Notes under the pieces: generated by a model
What the model was told of the DNA's origin: nothing
What the model saw: only the letters and a program-made list of their open reading frames with translations
Databases searched by the model: none
Made by a program: the position numbers and the translations under genes
Shown: positions 15,471 to 23,846 of the stretch, one piece after another
Position numbering within the stretch: the stretch's first letter is position 1
How the letters are laid out: each line of letters begins with the position of its first letter
Source of the DNA: Gammaproteobacteria bacterium
GTDB lineage: Bacteria > Pseudomonadota > Gammaproteobacteria > Pseudomonadales > Pseudohongiellaceae
NCBI GenBank assembly: GCA_030427065.1
Contig: JAUHWU010000009.1
Span: 1 to 47,981, forward strand
Length of the DNA: 47,981 nt
Reading direction: 5' to 3'

Positions 15471-15705
15471 ATTAATATTTACTATGCCTGATCATTAATT
15501 TCTCACTTCTTCTTCAATAATAAGCATGAGATGATTCGCAGACAGACAGTCTTACAACTGATTAATATTTAACGTCTCCCATGTATTCCTTCCATTTTTA
15601 TTCACTCTAAAAGTGATTACTTATTTAAATAATCAATTTTACAAATTCAACAGCTGCTATAGACTACGGGAAATGATGCTTGTTTCCTGAGGGGGGAGTC
15701 CAACA

Positions 15706-16158
15706 TTGAATCGTAACCCGTTATTGCCTGCCGTTTTTTTTATATTCCTGTCGAGCCTTGCACCACCTGGCCAGGCACATCATTCTTTTGCCATGTACGA
15801 CCAGAATGAGCTGCGTACCTTGACCGGGCGCCTGACCCGTTATATTCCTGGCGCCAACCATGCCCAGCTGATATTCCAATTAGTGGATCAGACGGGTGAA
15901 AACCTGAACGATGAGCAGGGTAATCCCTTGCTGTGGGGAGTAGAAACCGGTCCGGCGACCCGTATCGCCAGGGAAGGGGTAACCCCGGACAATTTTCCCA
16001 TCGGCAGCATCATTACCGTTCAGCTTAATCCACTGCGCAATGGTAAAACCTTCGGCGCCATGCCTAATGGCGTTCCCCTGATCAATTGCGGGATGACCAT
16101 GCCGGAAGGTGGCTGCACCACTGAAACAGGTACGGTCTACCTGTCAGCCAATAACTGA
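15706..16158 (+). CDS. Exported DUF6152-family protein
   Basis: 150 aa with a signal peptide (hydrophobic LLPAVFFIFLSSLAPPGQA, cleavage near HHSFAMYD). The mature start HHSF, followed by LTGRLTRYIPGANHAQLIFQ, is the usual form of DUF6152 periplasmic proteins. A GGGGGGAG lies eight bases before the TTG at 15706, so TTG is the likely start. It is first of four same-strand genes for exported proteins (to 19877) with 13-54 bp gaps, probably one operon. Function unknown. Confidence 0.85.
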   Translation: MNRNPLLPAVFFIFLSSLAPPGQAHHSFAMYDQNELRTLTGRLTRYIPGANHAQLIFQLVDQTGENLNDEQGNPLLWGVETGPATRIAREGVTPDNFPIGSIITVQLNPLRNGKTFGAMPNGVPLINCGMTMPEGGCTTETGTVYLSANN

Positions 16159-16171
16159 AGGGAAAATTACC

Positions 16172-17341
16172 ATGCGCCTGATTGCTTCCATCTCCCTGCT
16201 GGCCACGGCCACCTTGTTTGCCGTGTCGATGTCGAGTCTGGCCCAAGCGCCAGCGGACAACAGATACGACAGTGCAGAACCACCGCCTGGCATAACCCCC
16301 TTGCCCGTGGATTTGTTCAACACAAGGAATTTTTATTTCGACAGTGAATACTGGGAAGATCCTCGCTATACCCGCTGTAATACACCCGCCCAACTCACCA
16401 ATATGTGGGTCGCTGACCGCGTCGGTCACTGGGGCGATTGCGCTTATGGCATCAGTGCGCAGGAAATTTTCAGCCCCTATACCTATGAGACCGCGGAACA
16501 ACATTACCGGGACCTGATGGCCAGGGCAAAGGAGAAAGGCACCTACAATACACACACCCGGGCAAGCCTGCCTGACTGGGATGGCTGGTATTTCCGCGGT
16601 TCTTTTTCCAGAGGTCCTGACCAATGGACCAACGGCAATATTCTTCAGACTTCCACCATGGTGTCCCTGCTCACACCGGAATACCAGGAACGCATGACCC
16701 AGATGAATTACCATGAGGCCGTCAATAATGCGCCACAGTGGATGGCCTCGTTCTGTTACCCGGAAGGTCTGATGCGTTGGTGGTATGTGTGGGGCATCCG
16801 CGATATGGAAGTGCTGGTGACCCCGAACCAGGTACAGCTACTGGCCGGTGTGGCCGATAATTTCATACGCAAGGTGTTGATCGGCCAGGAACATTCCACC
16901 CTGATACCCCAGTGGTATGGCGAGACAGTGGGATTCTGGGACGGTGATACGCTCATTGCCTGGACTGCGAATGTGCAGGGGTGGACGACCAGTCATTCCA
17001 TGTTTGAGTTCAGCAACTCCCTGGAGGTCATTGAAATCATCAAGCGTTCCGATGATGGTGAAGGCCTGGATATCGAGGCTATATTTTATGACCCTGAGGC
17101 ATTCAGGGAGCCACTACGCATTAATACCCCCTGGAATCGCACTGCCGGTATTGATGATCCGCAGCAGCGCTACCTGTTTGTGGAATGTCGTGTGGAAAAC
17201 GGCATTGTGCTGGGACCCGACGGGAGACCTTCACAACTGACGCCATTTGACGAGGGCTATATCGATTTTCTTGGCCGCCCCTGGGCACAGAACTGGGAGA
17301 CGTTTTTCGAACAGGGCTGGGAACGTCCGCCTGCTGAATAA
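16172..17341 (+). CDS. Exported conserved protein of unknown function
   Basis: 389 aa from ATG 16172 (GGGA nine bases upstream); the frame is open from 16109 but that overlaps the upstream gene and precedes the signal peptide MRLIASISLLATATLFAVSM. The mature protein is rich in Trp and acidic residues, with ETVGFWDGDTLIAWTANVQG and WARPW-like FLGRPWAQNWE near the end. In my experience proteins with the 'E..G.WDGDTLV..T' pattern occur next to DUF6152 genes in Proteobacteria; the role is unknown. It sits 13 bp after the DUF6152 gene, which supports a shared operon and periplasmic location. Confidence 0.82.
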   Translation: MRLIASISLLATATLFAVSMSSLAQAPADNRYDSAEPPPGITPLPVDLFNTRNFYFDSEYWEDPRYTRCNTPAQLTNMWVADRVGHWGDCAYGISAQEIFSPYTYETAEQHYRDLMARAKEKGTYNTHTRASLPDWDGWYFRGSFSRGPDQWTNGNILQTSTMVSLLTPEYQERMTQMNYHEAVNNAPQWMASFCYPEGLMRWWYVWGIRDMEVLVTPNQVQLLAGVADNFIRKVLIGQEHSTLIPQWYGETVGFWDGDTLIAWTANVQGWTTSHSMFEFSNSLEVIEIIKRSDDGEGLDIEAIFYDPEAFREPLRINTPWNRTAGIDDPQQRYLFVECRVENGIVLGPDGRPSQLTPFDEGYIDFLGRPWAQNWETFFEQGWERPPAE

Positions 17342-17394
17342 AGACCAATAAAATAAAAAGACGCCGGATAATTCAATACCTGGCAGGAGAACCC

Positions 17395-18951
17395 ATGAGT
17401 GTATTTCGTATTTTCCCCGCTTTTATCCTTCTGGGCCTTTCGCTTTCAGCTGGAGCGCAGGACAACGCCCGCCAGGTGGTGATCAACGCCGCCAATGCCT
17501 TGGGGGGTATTGCGCAAATTGAGGCCGTAAGCAGTGTGCGCCTTGTCGGTTATGGTCATGAGTCCTACCAGGATGGGGGCAGTGAAATTAGCACGGAAGC
17601 CAATGCTCCCGAGAAAATGACTAACCTGACAGCCTACGAGCGAGTCATTGACCTGGACAATAACCGTACCCGCGTCAAAGCCCGCATGTTCCGCGCTTTT
17701 ATCTTTGCGGCGCGCTCGATGATGCAGGGTCTGCCCATTAATCAGGTGCTCGATGGCGATATTGCCTATGACGTGAGTGCCGATGGCAACGCCCGCCGCG
17801 GTTCCGAAGAAGCCGCCTTGACCCGGCGCATGGACATGCTCTCGATACCGCTGGTGGCTATCAGGGCCGCACTGGATAACAACAGCACAGTAGGCAATCG
17901 TCGTGTGCAGGAAGGACTTACCCTGGTGGATGTGACCACGGCTGATGGCGCGGAATTTACCCTGGCGGTCAATAATGAATCAGACCTGCCGCACTGGGTG
18001 AGCTGGCTGGAGCCCCATGAGAACCTGGGCGAGATTACCCAGCGCGCCGAATACAGTGCCTGGCTACCGGTCGACGGTGTTATGCTGCCCATGAGTTACA
18101 ATACGGTATCGGACTGGAAAGATACGATTATGCTGCGCCTGCATGTAGACCGCTATGTGATCAATGGCGCGATTGATGATCTGGCGGCCCCGGCAAGCGT
18201 CAGGGATTCCCCAGCTCCTGTGCCCAACTATACTGTCACCGCCGAGCCGGTAGCTGAGCACGTGTGGCATCTTATAGGCAACAATGGCGCCAATGCTGTG
18301 CTGTTGGAATTTGAGGATCACCTGGCGCTGTTTGAAGTGCCTACCAACCGCGCCTGGACCCAGGCGGTCATTGATGAGGCCAGAAAAACGGTACCGGGCA
18401 AACCCCTGACCCAGGCCATCATTACCCATCATCACTTTGACCATAGCGGAGGCCTGCGCGTCGCGATTGCCGAAGGCCTGACCATTGTCACCCAGGCTGG
18501 TAACGTGGAATGGTTTAGGGAACTAAGCGAGCGACCAGTCACGAAATACCACGACGCCCTGAGTCGTAATCCACAAGCCCTTAAAAGCCTGGCGGTAGAT
18601 GATCACCTGCGCCTGTCTGATACAAGCCTGACCATTGATATCTACCACATGGTGTCCAATGCCCATATGGCGCACGGTCTGATGGGGTATATTCCCGAAC
18701 ACAAACTGCTCATTCAGGGCGACCTGTTTGATCTTAACTGGGAAGTGTATTTCTGGGGCAATACTTACGATGATAATATCGCTTACCGAAATCTTGATGT
18801 GGAACGCGATGTGCCCATCCATGGCCGTGTAACACCGATAGCAGATGTCCACCGTATTCTGGAGCAGCAAAAAGGCAATGCTCGGGCCTTGTGCAGCCAG
18901 GTAGCCAATGCCGGGCTTTCCATGCCGGGCTGTCCGCTGGCGTGGGATTAA
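17395..18951 (+). CDS. Exported MBL-fold metallo-hydrolase
   Basis: 518 aa. An N-terminal signal peptide (FRIFPAFILLGLSLSAGAQ) is followed by a ~280-residue beta-rich domain and then a metallo-beta-lactamase fold. The metal motif is HHHFDH (H345-x-H347-x-D349-H350), with later ligands likely H in NAHMAHG and D in LLIQGDLFD and H in PIHGRV. The enzyme should be a periplasmic zinc hydrolase; substrate unknown (lactonase, arylsulfatase and quinoprotein-relay-like members all look similar here). Same operon as its neighbours by spacing. Confidence 0.9.
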   Translation: MSVFRIFPAFILLGLSLSAGAQDNARQVVINAANALGGIAQIEAVSSVRLVGYGHESYQDGGSEISTEANAPEKMTNLTAYERVIDLDNNRTRVKARMFRAFIFAARSMMQGLPINQVLDGDIAYDVSADGNARRGSEEAALTRRMDMLSIPLVAIRAALDNNSTVGNRRVQEGLTLVDVTTADGAEFTLAVNNESDLPHWVSWLEPHENLGEITQRAEYSAWLPVDGVMLPMSYNTVSDWKDTIMLRLHVDRYVINGAIDDLAAPASVRDSPAPVPNYTVTAEPVAEHVWHLIGNNGANAVLLEFEDHLALFEVPTNRAWTQAVIDEARKTVPGKPLTQAIITHHHFDHSGGLRVAIAEGLTIVTQAGNVEWFRELSERPVTKYHDALSRNPQALKSLAVDDHLRLSDTSLTIDIYHMVSNAHMAHGLMGYIPEHKLLIQGDLFDLNWEVYFWGNTYDDNIAYRNLDVERDVPIHGRVTPIADVHRILEQQKGNARALCSQVANAGLSMPGCPLAWD

Positions 18952-18965
18952 CCAGGGAGAAGCCA

Positions 18966-19877
18966 ATGAAACCAAAATATTACAAACTGATCATCAGCAT
19001 TTCCGGCCAATTGCTCGCGCTGTTTTGTGTCCTGACTGCAGGAACACTGCAGGCGGCTGACATGCAGCCCGGAGAGACCTTACAGGAATGTCGGAACTGT
19101 CCGGAAATGATCGTTATTCCTGCCGGCAGTTTCATGATGGGCTCACCGGAAACTGAGGCGGATCGCCGGGACAATGAACTGCTGCATGAAGTGACTTTTG
19201 CAGAGCCATTTGCCATTGCCACCACACCGGTAACCTGGGACATGTGGGAAGCCTGTGTCCGGGACTCTCGTTGTGATGGCATGGGGGTGGAATCGGCGCT
19301 GCTGGTACAACTGGATGGCAGTGAAAAACCCGATTGGGACTGGGGCAGGGGAACACGACCGGTTGTCGGCGTGAGTTGGTATGATGCCCAGCAATTTGTT
19401 GGCTGGCTGAACTGGAAAACTGGTGAGGATGACGCCTATCGCCTGCCGTCCGAATCACAATGGGAATATGCTGCGCGAGCTGGCACATCAACTACCTTCC
19501 CCTGGGGCAATGCACTGGATTATGACTTCGGTAATTTTGGCTTGCGCGAATATGGACTGGGCGGCATGGCAGAGGGCGATGATGTCTGGGTTAACGAAAC
19601 CTCCCCGGTGAAATCCTTTCCCCCCAATGCCTTTGGTGTCTACGACATGCATGGCAACATCTTTGAATGGGTCGAGGATTGCTATGAAGCTGATTTCGCC
19701 AATGCGCCACGGGACGGTTCGGCCAATAAAAATGGTAATTGTGCCAACCGGGTGTTTCGCAGCGGGACCTACCTGAGCAATCCCTACATGCAGCGTTCTG
19801 CCCGCCGCGGTGCACCTTACCCGGCGACCCAGCGTGGTCGTAATTATCTGGGTTTTCGCGTTACCAAATCCCTGTAA
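18966..19877 (+). CDS. Exported formylglycine-generating-enzyme-family (SUMF1) protein
   Basis: 303 aa from ATG 18966 (AGGGAGA upstream). Signal peptide up to about QAADMQPG. The SUMF1 fold is clear: EMIVIPAGSFMMGSPETE, TPVTWDMWEACV, GTRPVVGVSWYDAQQFVGWL, LPSESQWEYAARAG, FGVYDMHGNIFEWVEDCY and the C-terminal GFRV. The protein lacks evident proof of true FGE copper-cysteine chemistry, and most bacterial members are C-type-lectin-like or modifying enzymes of unknown target. The location after an exported MBL enzyme suggests a joint periplasmic role. Confidence 0.9.
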   Translation: MKPKYYKLIISISGQLLALFCVLTAGTLQAADMQPGETLQECRNCPEMIVIPAGSFMMGSPETEADRRDNELLHEVTFAEPFAIATTPVTWDMWEACVRDSRCDGMGVESALLVQLDGSEKPDWDWGRGTRPVVGVSWYDAQQFVGWLNWKTGEDDAYRLPSESQWEYAARAGTSTTFPWGNALDYDFGNFGLREYGLGGMAEGDDVWVNETSPVKSFPPNAFGVYDMHGNIFEWVEDCYEADFANAPRDGSANKNGNCANRVFRSGTYLSNPYMQRSARRGAPYPATQRGRNYLGFRVTKSL

Positions 19878-19879
19878 TT

Positions 19880-19907
19880 ATCAAAAATCAAAAATCAAAA
19901 ATCAAAA
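19880..19907. repeat. Four perfect 7-bp tandem repeats (ATCAAAA)
   Basis: Directly after the SUMF1 gene stop and abutting the REP at 19905. No coding role is visible. Confidence 0.9.
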
Positions 19908-19947
19908 GGGGTCGGAGGGATTTAAATTTAATCCCTCCGACCCCTTT
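19905..19947. repeat. REP-type palindrome, variant T
   Basis: AAAGGGGTCGGAGGGATT and AATCCCTCCGACCCCTTT form an 18-bp perfect stem with a TAAATTT loop. It is followed by ATTTAA and sits just after the SUMF1 gene, so it may also terminate that transcript. Confidence 0.93.
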
Positions 19948-20359
19948 ATTTAAGCCCTTTATTTATCAACTCCTTCGGATTTGCCGACTAATGCCATGGC
20001 TTTAGCAATGCTTTTAGTTCTGAGGATGTAAACCTTTCCCAGATATAAATCGACGAAAATCAATCCCGCCAGAAAAGTAACAAATGCCAGCAAGCGACCA
20101 GGACAGGAAATAAGTGATCGCGATAAACAGTGCACATTTCCGGAAATGCGGATTGAATTCATTACTCTAAGGCTATGAAGTTGGATTGTATTGAAAGCCC
20201 ATAATGTAACATCTTGCTGGAAAAATAAGAGCACAGCGATTAAGAAAGGCAGGTGTAGTGGGCCCGATGCTGGGGATGCCTGCAATCTGAGAGCTTAACA
20301 GCGGCTAAGATGTGTTTGTTAGAATCCGGCCGTCCATTTCTCATCAGCCGCCGGTGCGT

Positions 20360-20680
20360 TTATTTCTCCACGGGTGTAGAGAGGTCCTGTTCAAGCATGC
20401 CGCGCTTGCTGAACCACAGCTCAAGGGGAAAGGTGACCAGAGGCGGAATGGCCGCCAGTACTGCCAGCACGCCACACCACCAGGGCCAGCGCAGGCGAAT
20501 CGAGGTGATGAGCGCGACGAAGAAATAAATAATAAATGCGGCACCATGAAGACGGCCGAAAAGCCAAACACCAAGTTCAGTAATCTCCAGCCCATATTTC
20601 AAGTACATGCCAATGAGCAAACCGGCCCAGGTTATTGCTTCGACTCTGGCGGCGAGGGTGAATAATTTACTGATGCTCAT
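20360..20680 (-). CDS. DUF3817-family integral membrane protein
   Basis: 106 aa with three to four membrane helices. LFTLAARVEAITWAGLLIGM at the N-terminus and LGVWLFGRLHGAAFIIYFFV in the middle carry the conserved E and the GxxHG segment of DUF3817. Members are small inner-membrane proteins of unknown role, sometimes next to transporters. It is alone on the minus strand and divergent from the patatin gene. Confidence 0.85.
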   Translation of the reverse strand: MSISKLFTLAARVEAITWAGLLIGMYLKYGLEITELGVWLFGRLHGAAFIIYFFVALITSIRLRWPWWCGVLAVLAAIPPLVTFPLELWFSKRGMLEQDLSTPVEK

Positions 20681-20909
20681 GGTGAATAATTTCCGGGAAA
20701 TTGACGAAAGGGCGCAAACTACCCAATACAGGCTGGCTTGTCCAGACCGGGTCAGCAGATTATGAGGTAAGCGACATGGTTGTATTTCTTTGAACGAGAT
20801 TTTTTCTTTTATAAAAGCAATGGGATATTTGCACGCTCAGAAAAAATATTTTAACGTTACGTATAAAATTATTTATGGAAAAGTAATTCAACCAAACAAG
20901 GAGGTTTTT

Positions 20910-21935
20910 ATGTCCAAACTCATTTTATCTCTGGATGGCGGCGGTATCCGTGGTGCTGCTATCACCCAGTTTCTCACTCATATTGAGCACAAACTCAATG
21001 CCGATCACAAGAAAAGCCTTCGCGATTATGTAAACTTTTATGCGGGCACCAGTACCGGAAGTATTATATCCCTGGCTCTGGCCACCACTGATATGCAGGT
21101 GTCAGAAATTAATGAGCTGTATGATTACAAGAATGCGAAAAAGATCTTTTCCGACAACCGGGGCTGGTTTGAATTTGATGGCATAAACGCACCCAGGTAT
21201 GAAGCCGGGGGTAAATCCAGCATGCTCAAGCAGAAATTGGGGTCGGCAAAGTTGTCCAATGTTCCGCGCAACAAACATGTGTTGGCAGTAGCCTATGGCA
21301 TAGAGCAACGCAAGCCTGAAGTCATCAAGTCTACCAATGCGATCCACCGCAAGTTGGCCTCCTGGCAAGTTGCGGATGCTTCCAGTGCTGCCCCCACTTA
21401 TTTTCCTACCAGGGAAATGCTGATGAGCGGAATCGATGAGGCGTTCTGGCTGGTGGATGGCGGTGTCACGGCAAACAATCCCACCATGTGTGTTATTGCA
21501 GAAGCTATCAAAGCCTGGCCAGATCAGTCTGTTCAGGATCTGAAAGTCTTATCTGTGGGTACCGGTTACCGTACCCGCAAAATCAATGGGCCTGAATCGC
21601 AAAAGTGGGGTGCGCTGGAATGGTTTACCAAGGGACATATTCTGGATGTACTCACTGATGAAAGAGTCGTTGCCTATCAGGCCTATACTATCCTGACATC
21701 AGGTAACTATATTCGTGTTAATGCTGAAATGAAGAAGCAGCCCGGTCTTCCCAATCCACCCGATGACGCCATGGATGATATCAGCCAGTCCAATATCCGT
21801 AAGCTGAAAAAGATGGGTGATTTCTGGTTCCAGCAATACGGTGATGCAGCTGTTGAGCTGTTAATGGGGAATTATCAGGGGCCTTCTCTGGACCGGATTG
21901 ATGCGGAAACCGGAAAACCCAAAGTCAGGGACTAG
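20910..21935 (+). CDS. Patatin-like phospholipase
   Basis: 341 aa from ATG 20910, set by a strong AAGGAGG five bases upstream; the frame upstream to 20790 is not family-like. The lipid acyl hydrolase signature is complete: SLDGGGIRG oxyanion hole (7-15), GTSTGS nucleophile Ser48, catalytic Asp183 in VDGGVTANNP. Patatins hydrolyse membrane phospholipids and some act as CBASS effectors (CapV), but no nucleotide cyclase or other CBASS gene lies nearby, so a lone lipase is the simpler reading. No signal peptide. Confidence 0.93.
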   Translation: MSKLILSLDGGGIRGAAITQFLTHIEHKLNADHKKSLRDYVNFYAGTSTGSIISLALATTDMQVSEINELYDYKNAKKIFSDNRGWFEFDGINAPRYEAGGKSSMLKQKLGSAKLSNVPRNKHVLAVAYGIEQRKPEVIKSTNAIHRKLASWQVADASSAAPTYFPTREMLMSGIDEAFWLVDGGVTANNPTMCVIAEAIKAWPDQSVQDLKVLSVGTGYRTRKINGPESQKWGALEWFTKGHILDVLTDERVVAYQAYTILTSGNYIRVNAEMKKQPGLPNPPDDAMDDISQSNIRKLKKMGDFWFQQYGDAAVELLMGNYQGPSLDRIDAETGKPKVRD

Positions 21936-22039
21936 GAAGACAATAAACCGTTTCATAACATCTACCAGATAAGCGTATAAAGGCTTTAGCTGTTCCTCTA
22001 TACCATCAAGAGCGTTAATATAGCGTCCGCTAAAACACG

Positions 22040-22055
22040 TCGCCCCAAGGGGCGA
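22040..22055. terminator. Short perfect hairpin between patatin and siderophore-interacting protein genes
   Basis: TCGCCCC-AA-GGGGCGA, followed after 8 bases by GATTTTTC. The stem is GC-rich and the T-run is offset, so termination is possible but weak; it could also be a protein or RNA-structure site. Confidence 0.4.
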
Positions 22056-22104
22056 TAACCCTGATTTTTCAGTTGTTATTCGCACTATTTCAGAATACGT
22101 CCCT

Positions 22105-22854
22105 ATGCCAAAATCTACGCCCCGTACACTGACTGTAATTCGTTCCCATCAGCTCACTCCCAATATGAAACGCATCACGCTGGGTGGTGCTGAGCTTGAA
22201 GGCTTTCCTGCCGATCAGGAAAGTGCCTATATTAAACTGCAAATCCCCGCTGATAATGGCGAGTCACAGGTGACGCGTACCTATACCGTGCGTCATCACA
22301 GGGATGAGCTTAATGAGATTGATGTGGATTTTATGGTGCATGGCGACAGTGGACCTGCCTCGGCCTGGGCGACACGAGCCCAGCCAGGCGACTTGATCAC
22401 GATTGCCGGTCCCGGCGGTAAAAAATTACTGGATTTCTCTGCAGACTGGCTGGTACTGGTGGGCGATATGACGGCACTGCCGGCGATCAGTGTCAATCTG
22501 GAACAATTACCTGCTCATGCCCGTGGTTATGCGGTAATAGAAATTCTTCATGAAAGTGATATGCAGGCATTCGGGACTCCCGAGACGTTTGAAATTCACT
22601 GGGTCACTAATCCGGCCCCGGAAAAAGAAAACACGCATCTGCTGGACAAGCTCAAACAACTGCCCTGGCTGGAAGGAACCCCTTCGATTTGGGCTGCCTG
22701 TGAATTTAATACCATGCGGGCATTGCGGCATTACTTTAAACACGAGAGGAATGTCGATAAACAGTCGGTTTATGTGTCCAGTTACTGGAAACGCGGGCTC
22801 AGTGAAGAAGAGCATAAAAAGGTCAAACGCACAGACGCTGAAACCACCGCATAA
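22105..22854 (+). CDS. Siderophore-interacting protein (FAD-dependent ferric-siderophore reductase family)
   Basis: 249 aa. N-terminal FAD-binding barrel with TPNMKRITLGG and the FAD motif RTYTVRHHR, followed by AQPGDLITIAGPGG, and a C-terminal NAD(P)H-binding SIP domain with DWLVLVGDMTALPAIS and SIWAACEFNTMRALRHYF. ViuB/YqjH-type enzymes release iron from imported siderophores in the cytosol. No siderophore transport genes are next to it. RidA follows 31 bp downstream on the same strand. Confidence 0.93.
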   Translation: MPKSTPRTLTVIRSHQLTPNMKRITLGGAELEGFPADQESAYIKLQIPADNGESQVTRTYTVRHHRDELNEIDVDFMVHGDSGPASAWATRAQPGDLITIAGPGGKKLLDFSADWLVLVGDMTALPAISVNLEQLPAHARGYAVIEILHESDMQAFGTPETFEIHWVTNPAPEKENTHLLDKLKQLPWLEGTPSIWAACEFNTMRALRHYFKHERNVDKQSVYVSSYWKRGLSEEEHKKVKRTDAETTA

Positions 22855-22885
22855 GAATAACCTTATCTATCTGGAGAAATACAAA

Positions 22886-23275
22886 ATGAGCAGGAAATTA
22901 ATTTCAAGTGGTTCGGATTTTGAAAGCAAAATCGGCTATTCGCGCGCTGTAGTTCAAGGCGATTATGTGTTTATGTCAGGCACCACAGGCTACGACTATG
23001 ACACCATGACGATTTCAGATGATGTGGTTGAGCAAGCAAGTCAATGCTTCAAGAATATAGAAAAAGCCCTGCATGAAGCTGGCAGCAAGATTTCAAATAT
23101 TGTCCGTGTGACTTATGTGTTTGCTGACAAAAATGATTTTGAACCTTGCTGGCCGGTACTGCAGCAGTATCTGGGATCTGTACGTCCGGCCATCATGATG
23201 ATCGAAGCCGGTTTGCTGGATGAAAAAATGAAGCTGGAAATTGAAGTAACGGCTGTGCTCGAAAATAACTCCTGA
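22886..23275 (+). CDS. RidA-family protein (Rid/YjgF)
   Basis: 129 aa from ATG 22886 with GGAG upstream (22873-22876); the open frame upstream is a shadow of the siderophore-interacting gene. YSRAVVQGDYVFMSGTTGYD, KNIEKALHEAGSKISNIVRV and RPAIMMIEAGLLDEKMKLEI are the usual Rid elements, with the substrate-binding Arg in VRPA and the Glu in KLEIEVTA. Rid proteins hydrolyse reactive enamines/imines from amino acid metabolism. The subfamily (RidA proper versus Rid2-7) was not resolved. Confidence 0.9.
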   Translation: MSRKLISSGSDFESKIGYSRAVVQGDYVFMSGTTGYDYDTMTISDDVVEQASQCFKNIEKALHEAGSKISNIVRVTYVFADKNDFEPCWPVLQQYLGSVRPAIMMIEAGLLDEKMKLEIEVTAVLENNS

Positions 23276-23373
23276 TAAAAAGCTCAGTATAAAAAGTAGC
23301 GCTGTCTCAATGGCATTCTCTCTTTTTTTAAATTGTCGGAAATGTTTTTAAATCCCTGGTTACGGAATCAATC

Positions 23374-23746
23374 ATGAACCCAGGATATTTTTCAGTCAGT
23401 CTCACCGTCAAGGACCTGGGGAAATCCAAAGTGTTTTACGAAAATCTTGGCTTTAAGGTTTATGCTGGACAGGAGTCTGCACATTTTTTGATTATGAAAA
23501 ATAGCGAGACAAATATCGGGCTTTTCCAGGACATGTTTGATAAAAAATATACTGACTTTCAACCCTGGCTGGAATCAGAATGCTGAAGCGATAGAGGACT
23601 TCACTGATGTCCGTGAGCTAAAACTGCTGTTTGAAGCCAAAGGTATCGAAATCCTGCAGGATTCGATTACAGCTGAAAGTGGGCCTGCCAGTTTTACTAT
23701 TATGGACTCCGATGGCGATTCAATTCTTTTTGACCAGCATGTCTGA
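23374..23746 (+). pseudogene. VOC-family gene with a one-base frameshift
   Basis: The first frame reads MNPGYFSVSLTVKDLGKSKV to FQDMFDK and then diverges to a stop at 23586. Another frame continues NILTFNPGWNQNAEAIEDFT and ends GPASFTIMDSDGDSILFDQH V at 23746, the regular end of this VOC subfamily. Removing one A from the six-A run at about 23541-23546 joins both halves into one ~123-aa protein. Either a recent loss-of-function indel or a homopolymer sequencing error. Confidence 0.82.
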
Positions 23747-23846
23747 TCTATAAAAGAGAGTACCGGAAATTGCCCTCCAACAAACGGAACAGAGAGTAAT
23801 CAAGCTGCCTGCCTTTTCTTTTTAAACTATCACATAGGCTTTCACT

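Larger units (their letters stand above)
19878..20359. other. Intergenic region with REP; no convincing gene
   Basis: After the tandem repeat and REP, a 108-codon minus-strand frame (19959-20285) has two hydrophobic stretches, but no recognised family, no good ribosome-binding site and scattered composition. I treat it as non-coding or decayed. Confidence 0.5.

Noticed and set aside
16109-16171. N-terminal extension of the exported protein at 16172
   Set aside because: It overlaps the DUF6152 gene and would bury the signal peptide; the ATG at 16172 has its own ribosome-binding site.
19959-20285. 108-codon minus-strand frame with hydrophobic parts
   Set aside because: No Shine-Dalgarno or family; composition unlike neighbouring genes. 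Kept only as part of the intergenic note.
20910-21935. Patatin as a CBASS effector
   Set aside because: No cGAS/DncV-type cyclase, Cap2/Cap3 or other defence gene beside it; a solitary patatin is the simpler reading.
21861-22085. 74-codon minus-strand frame across the patatin end
   Set aside because: Shadow of the patatin gene plus intergenic hairpin; no homology.
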